From: Cyanosarcina radialis HA8281-LM2
Lineage (GTDB): Bacteria > Cyanobacteriota > Cyanobacteriia > Cyanobacteriales > CCAP-1448
Reading direction: 5' to 3'
Assembly: GCA_019359615.1 (NCBI GenBank)
Contig: JAHHHA010000012.1
Span: 62,001 to 126,000 of the forward strand
DNA length: 64,000 bases
The stretch's first letter is position 1; each line of letters starts with the position of its first letter. A program made the translations under genes and the position numbers. Under the pieces are notes generated by a model that saw only the letters and a list, made by a program, of their open reading frames with translations, had not been told where the DNA came from and did no database searches. Positions 62,613-64,000 of this stretch are shown here, in pieces.

Positions 62613-63347
62613 TCAAAGCATACTACTATCCGCAGGGAACCGAGATTTTGTTTCTTTACTTTCAATACTTGGGCAGTAAATATCGTAATCTAACTCGCGC
62701 TCAGAAATACCCAATTCTGCAATGCATTTTTGTAGCATTTCAGTATGTTTTTTCGGGTGCTCCTTGCTGGGATTGACGTTTTCCATAGGCCTTTGGCACT
62801 CACGTTTATGTCCCAGGAACCTACACACTTTCTCTGCTGCCAATTCATCACGGATAAAGTTCACAACAAGAAGATCGGAAGGCCTATCAGAGAAATAAGA
62901 AAGTACAAACAGGTGATGAGCATTTCTTCTCTTTATCCATTCTTTAATCGCTTCTTCTGTAGTGTCCCATCGCGGGTGGGTTTTGTAATTTATATCTGCT
63001 TTCTTTCCTCTCTCTATGTGGGCTAGGCGGCTGTATATCCAGCTTCTCAAGTCACGCAGATTTAGGATAAATTTCGATCCTGGAAATAAACGATCGAGCT
63101 CGGACAGGTCCCTTGGCTCGCTGTCACTAAAACAATCATATTTACGGAGAAGCATTAGATCGTCATGCGTCCTCCATTCGACTCCGTGAAAGGAAGGGTA
63201 TCCTAGGGATTCAAATAGAGCATGAAGGGATGTTGATGCGCTTTTATTGAATCCGACCACAAAGACCTTTTTATTTCTGATTCCGACTTTGTTCAAAAAA
63301 ACACGTAGCGAATAAGTGGGTTTCTTAATAACTTGCTTGATTTGCAT
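62613..63347 (-). CDS. Sulfotransferase family protein
   Basis: ATG 63347 follows AAGGGAACGCAA; an ATG seven codons earlier lacks such spacing. The 244-residue protein has the 5'-phosphosulfate loop VGFNKSASTSLHALFESLG and the 3'-phosphate site LRDLRSWIYSRL. It resembles bacterial PAPS-dependent sulfotransferases and galactose/heparan-type enzymes; the acceptor is not identifiable. AT-rich flanks and different codon texture suggest it may be recently acquired. No sulfate-activation genes are nearby. Confidence 0.85.
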   Translation of the reverse strand: MQIKQVIKKPTYSLRVFLNKVGIRNKKVFVVGFNKSASTSLHALFESLGYPSFHGVEWRTHDDLMLLRKYDCFSDSEPRDLSELDRLFPGSKFILNLRDLRSWIYSRLAHIERGKKADINYKTHPRWDTTEEAIKEWIKRRNAHHLFVLSYFSDRPSDLLVVNFIRDELAAEKVCRFLGHKRECQRPMENVNPSKEHPKKHTEMLQKCIAELGISERELDYDIYCPSIESKETKSRFPADSSML

Positions 63348-63368
63348 TTGCGTTCCCTTTTTTTGCAT

Positions 63369-63764
63369 CTTCTAAGTAACCAGATTTTTGCTAAGCATAT
63401 ATATTTATCGGTCAGAGCCACTTGCTTTCACCCTGAAGGTGCGTCAGCGCTTGGATTGCTAACTATATATTATGCCGCACTTTGCTTGATAAAACTCTTA
63501 TATGGGGTATTACACCGCAGATCCGTTGTATAACTACCGATCTTCGGGGTATTATCAGGCGATTTTGCAGTATAAATCCCCAAATTGGTATAGAAACCCA
63601 ACATCCATGGGTGTTGGGTTTCGCTATTGCTCAACGGAACCTACTAGCGCGGCAAGCTTAAAATGGTGTGTTACGGCGGATTGTTAAATTTCACTCAGGG
63701 CAAGGGTCATCGCCGCCTAACGCACCCTACCTAATCCAACAAATTAAGCTTGCCAAGCTACTAA
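63369..63764. repeat. Repeat-rich spacer before the pentapeptide gene
   Basis: It holds GAAACCCAACATCCATGGGT then GTTGGGTTTCGC (63596-63627) and TAACGCACCCTACCTAATCC (63717-63736), relatives of copies at 7088 and 40791. No gene is visible. Confidence 0.55.
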
Positions 63765-64000
63765 TTATGGCGATCGCCTTTCTGTCGGTCTACCTGGAGT
63801 CAATATCGTGGGAGAACTGCTAGAAGCGGGGTTAGGCACAGGTTGAAGCGTGGGAGTTGTAGAACTGCCAGCAGCAGGGTTAGGTGTAGGTCGAACCGCA
63901 GGACTTGTAGAACTGCCAGAAGCGGGACTATTGGTGTTGGCTCCTCTAGCGTCTTTGATATTAGTATTGGTTAAATTAGCACCCGTCAGATTAGCCTGGT
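63765..64000 (-). CDS. Pentapeptide-repeat protein, C-terminal part (5' end outside window)
   Basis: The minus-strand frame is open to the window edge and stops at 63765-63767. Its visible start reads QANLTGANLTNTNIKDARGA, the A(N/D)LxX pentapeptide repeat that forms a right-handed quadrilateral beta-helix. A Ser/Pro-rich tail follows with internal copies of NPAAGSSTTP-like units. Pentapeptide proteins are common in cyanobacteria and usually of unknown function. At least 78 residues are in view. Confidence 0.85.
   Translation of the reverse strand, partial: QANLTGANLTNTNIKDARGANTNSPASGSSTSPAVRPTPNPAAGSSTTPTLQPVPNPASSSSPTILTPGRPTERRSP

Overview
The window is chromosomal DNA from a phycobilisome-bearing cyanobacterium. 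Evidence: the palindrome GCGATCGC (HIP1) is scattered through genes and spacers; the ferredoxin-NADP reductase carries an N-terminal phycobilisome-linker domain and sits divergent to phosphoribulokinase; the plsX-fabH-fabD order, an aspartokinase with a long ACT region, a CbiG-CobJ fusion and many cyanobacterial families (DUF29, Uma2, DUF2301, kinase-WD40) are present. I cannot fix genus or order. No tRNA, CRISPR array, prophage or conjugative element was recognised. The only transposon is a solo TnpB element.

Layout. 1-5 kb: tail of a TetR regulator, an operator-like palindrome, a glutathione S-transferase, argB, tsaB and a Ser/Thr kinase with a seven-blade WD40 propeller. 5-11 kb: a CrtISO-like oxidoreductase plus a 119-bp decayed copy of part of it, two glycine-zipper/LEA-like proteins, a small RsbW-like / GIY-YIG cluster and a DOMON-like protein. 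11-18 kb: TnpB element, Uma2 nuclease, sugar-kinase-like phosphotransferase and two divergent orphan sugar-binding lipoproteins. 17.7-20.4 kb: histidine decarboxylase followed by an APC permease. 20.5-31.5 kb: housekeeping genes (glucokinase, pseudouridine synthase, NAD(P)HX repair, aspartokinase, tldD) and a REC-GGDEF protein. 31.6-41 kb: a 52-codon gene under an NtcA-type box (possibly PirA), SAM hydrolase, Nudix, UBP zinc finger, methyltransferase, phytase-like protein and a divergent azoR/AraC pair. 41-48 kb: ABC-F ATPase, a truncated PIN toxin, CbiG-CobJ, a two-gene unit with an ADP-ribosyltransferase-like protein, and two tandem secreted paralogues. 48-54 kb: prk/petH and a urease locus in which ureA and ureB are separated by a HicAB pair, a small gene and a GST. 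54.5-64 kb: fatty-acid genes, rnc, rnpB, ruvX, an acetyltransferase, a sulfotransferase and the end of a pentapeptide-repeat gene.

The most distinctive general feature is a set of short palindromic repeats. They lie not only in spacers but also inside functional genes: in frame within nnrD and cbiG-cobJ, in rnpB, and across the argB/tsaB stop codons. The best candidates for something little described are the ART-like two-gene module (45861-46685), the small NtcA-linked gene (31612-31770), the split urease locus with a possibly frameshifted hicA, and the repeat insertions themselves.
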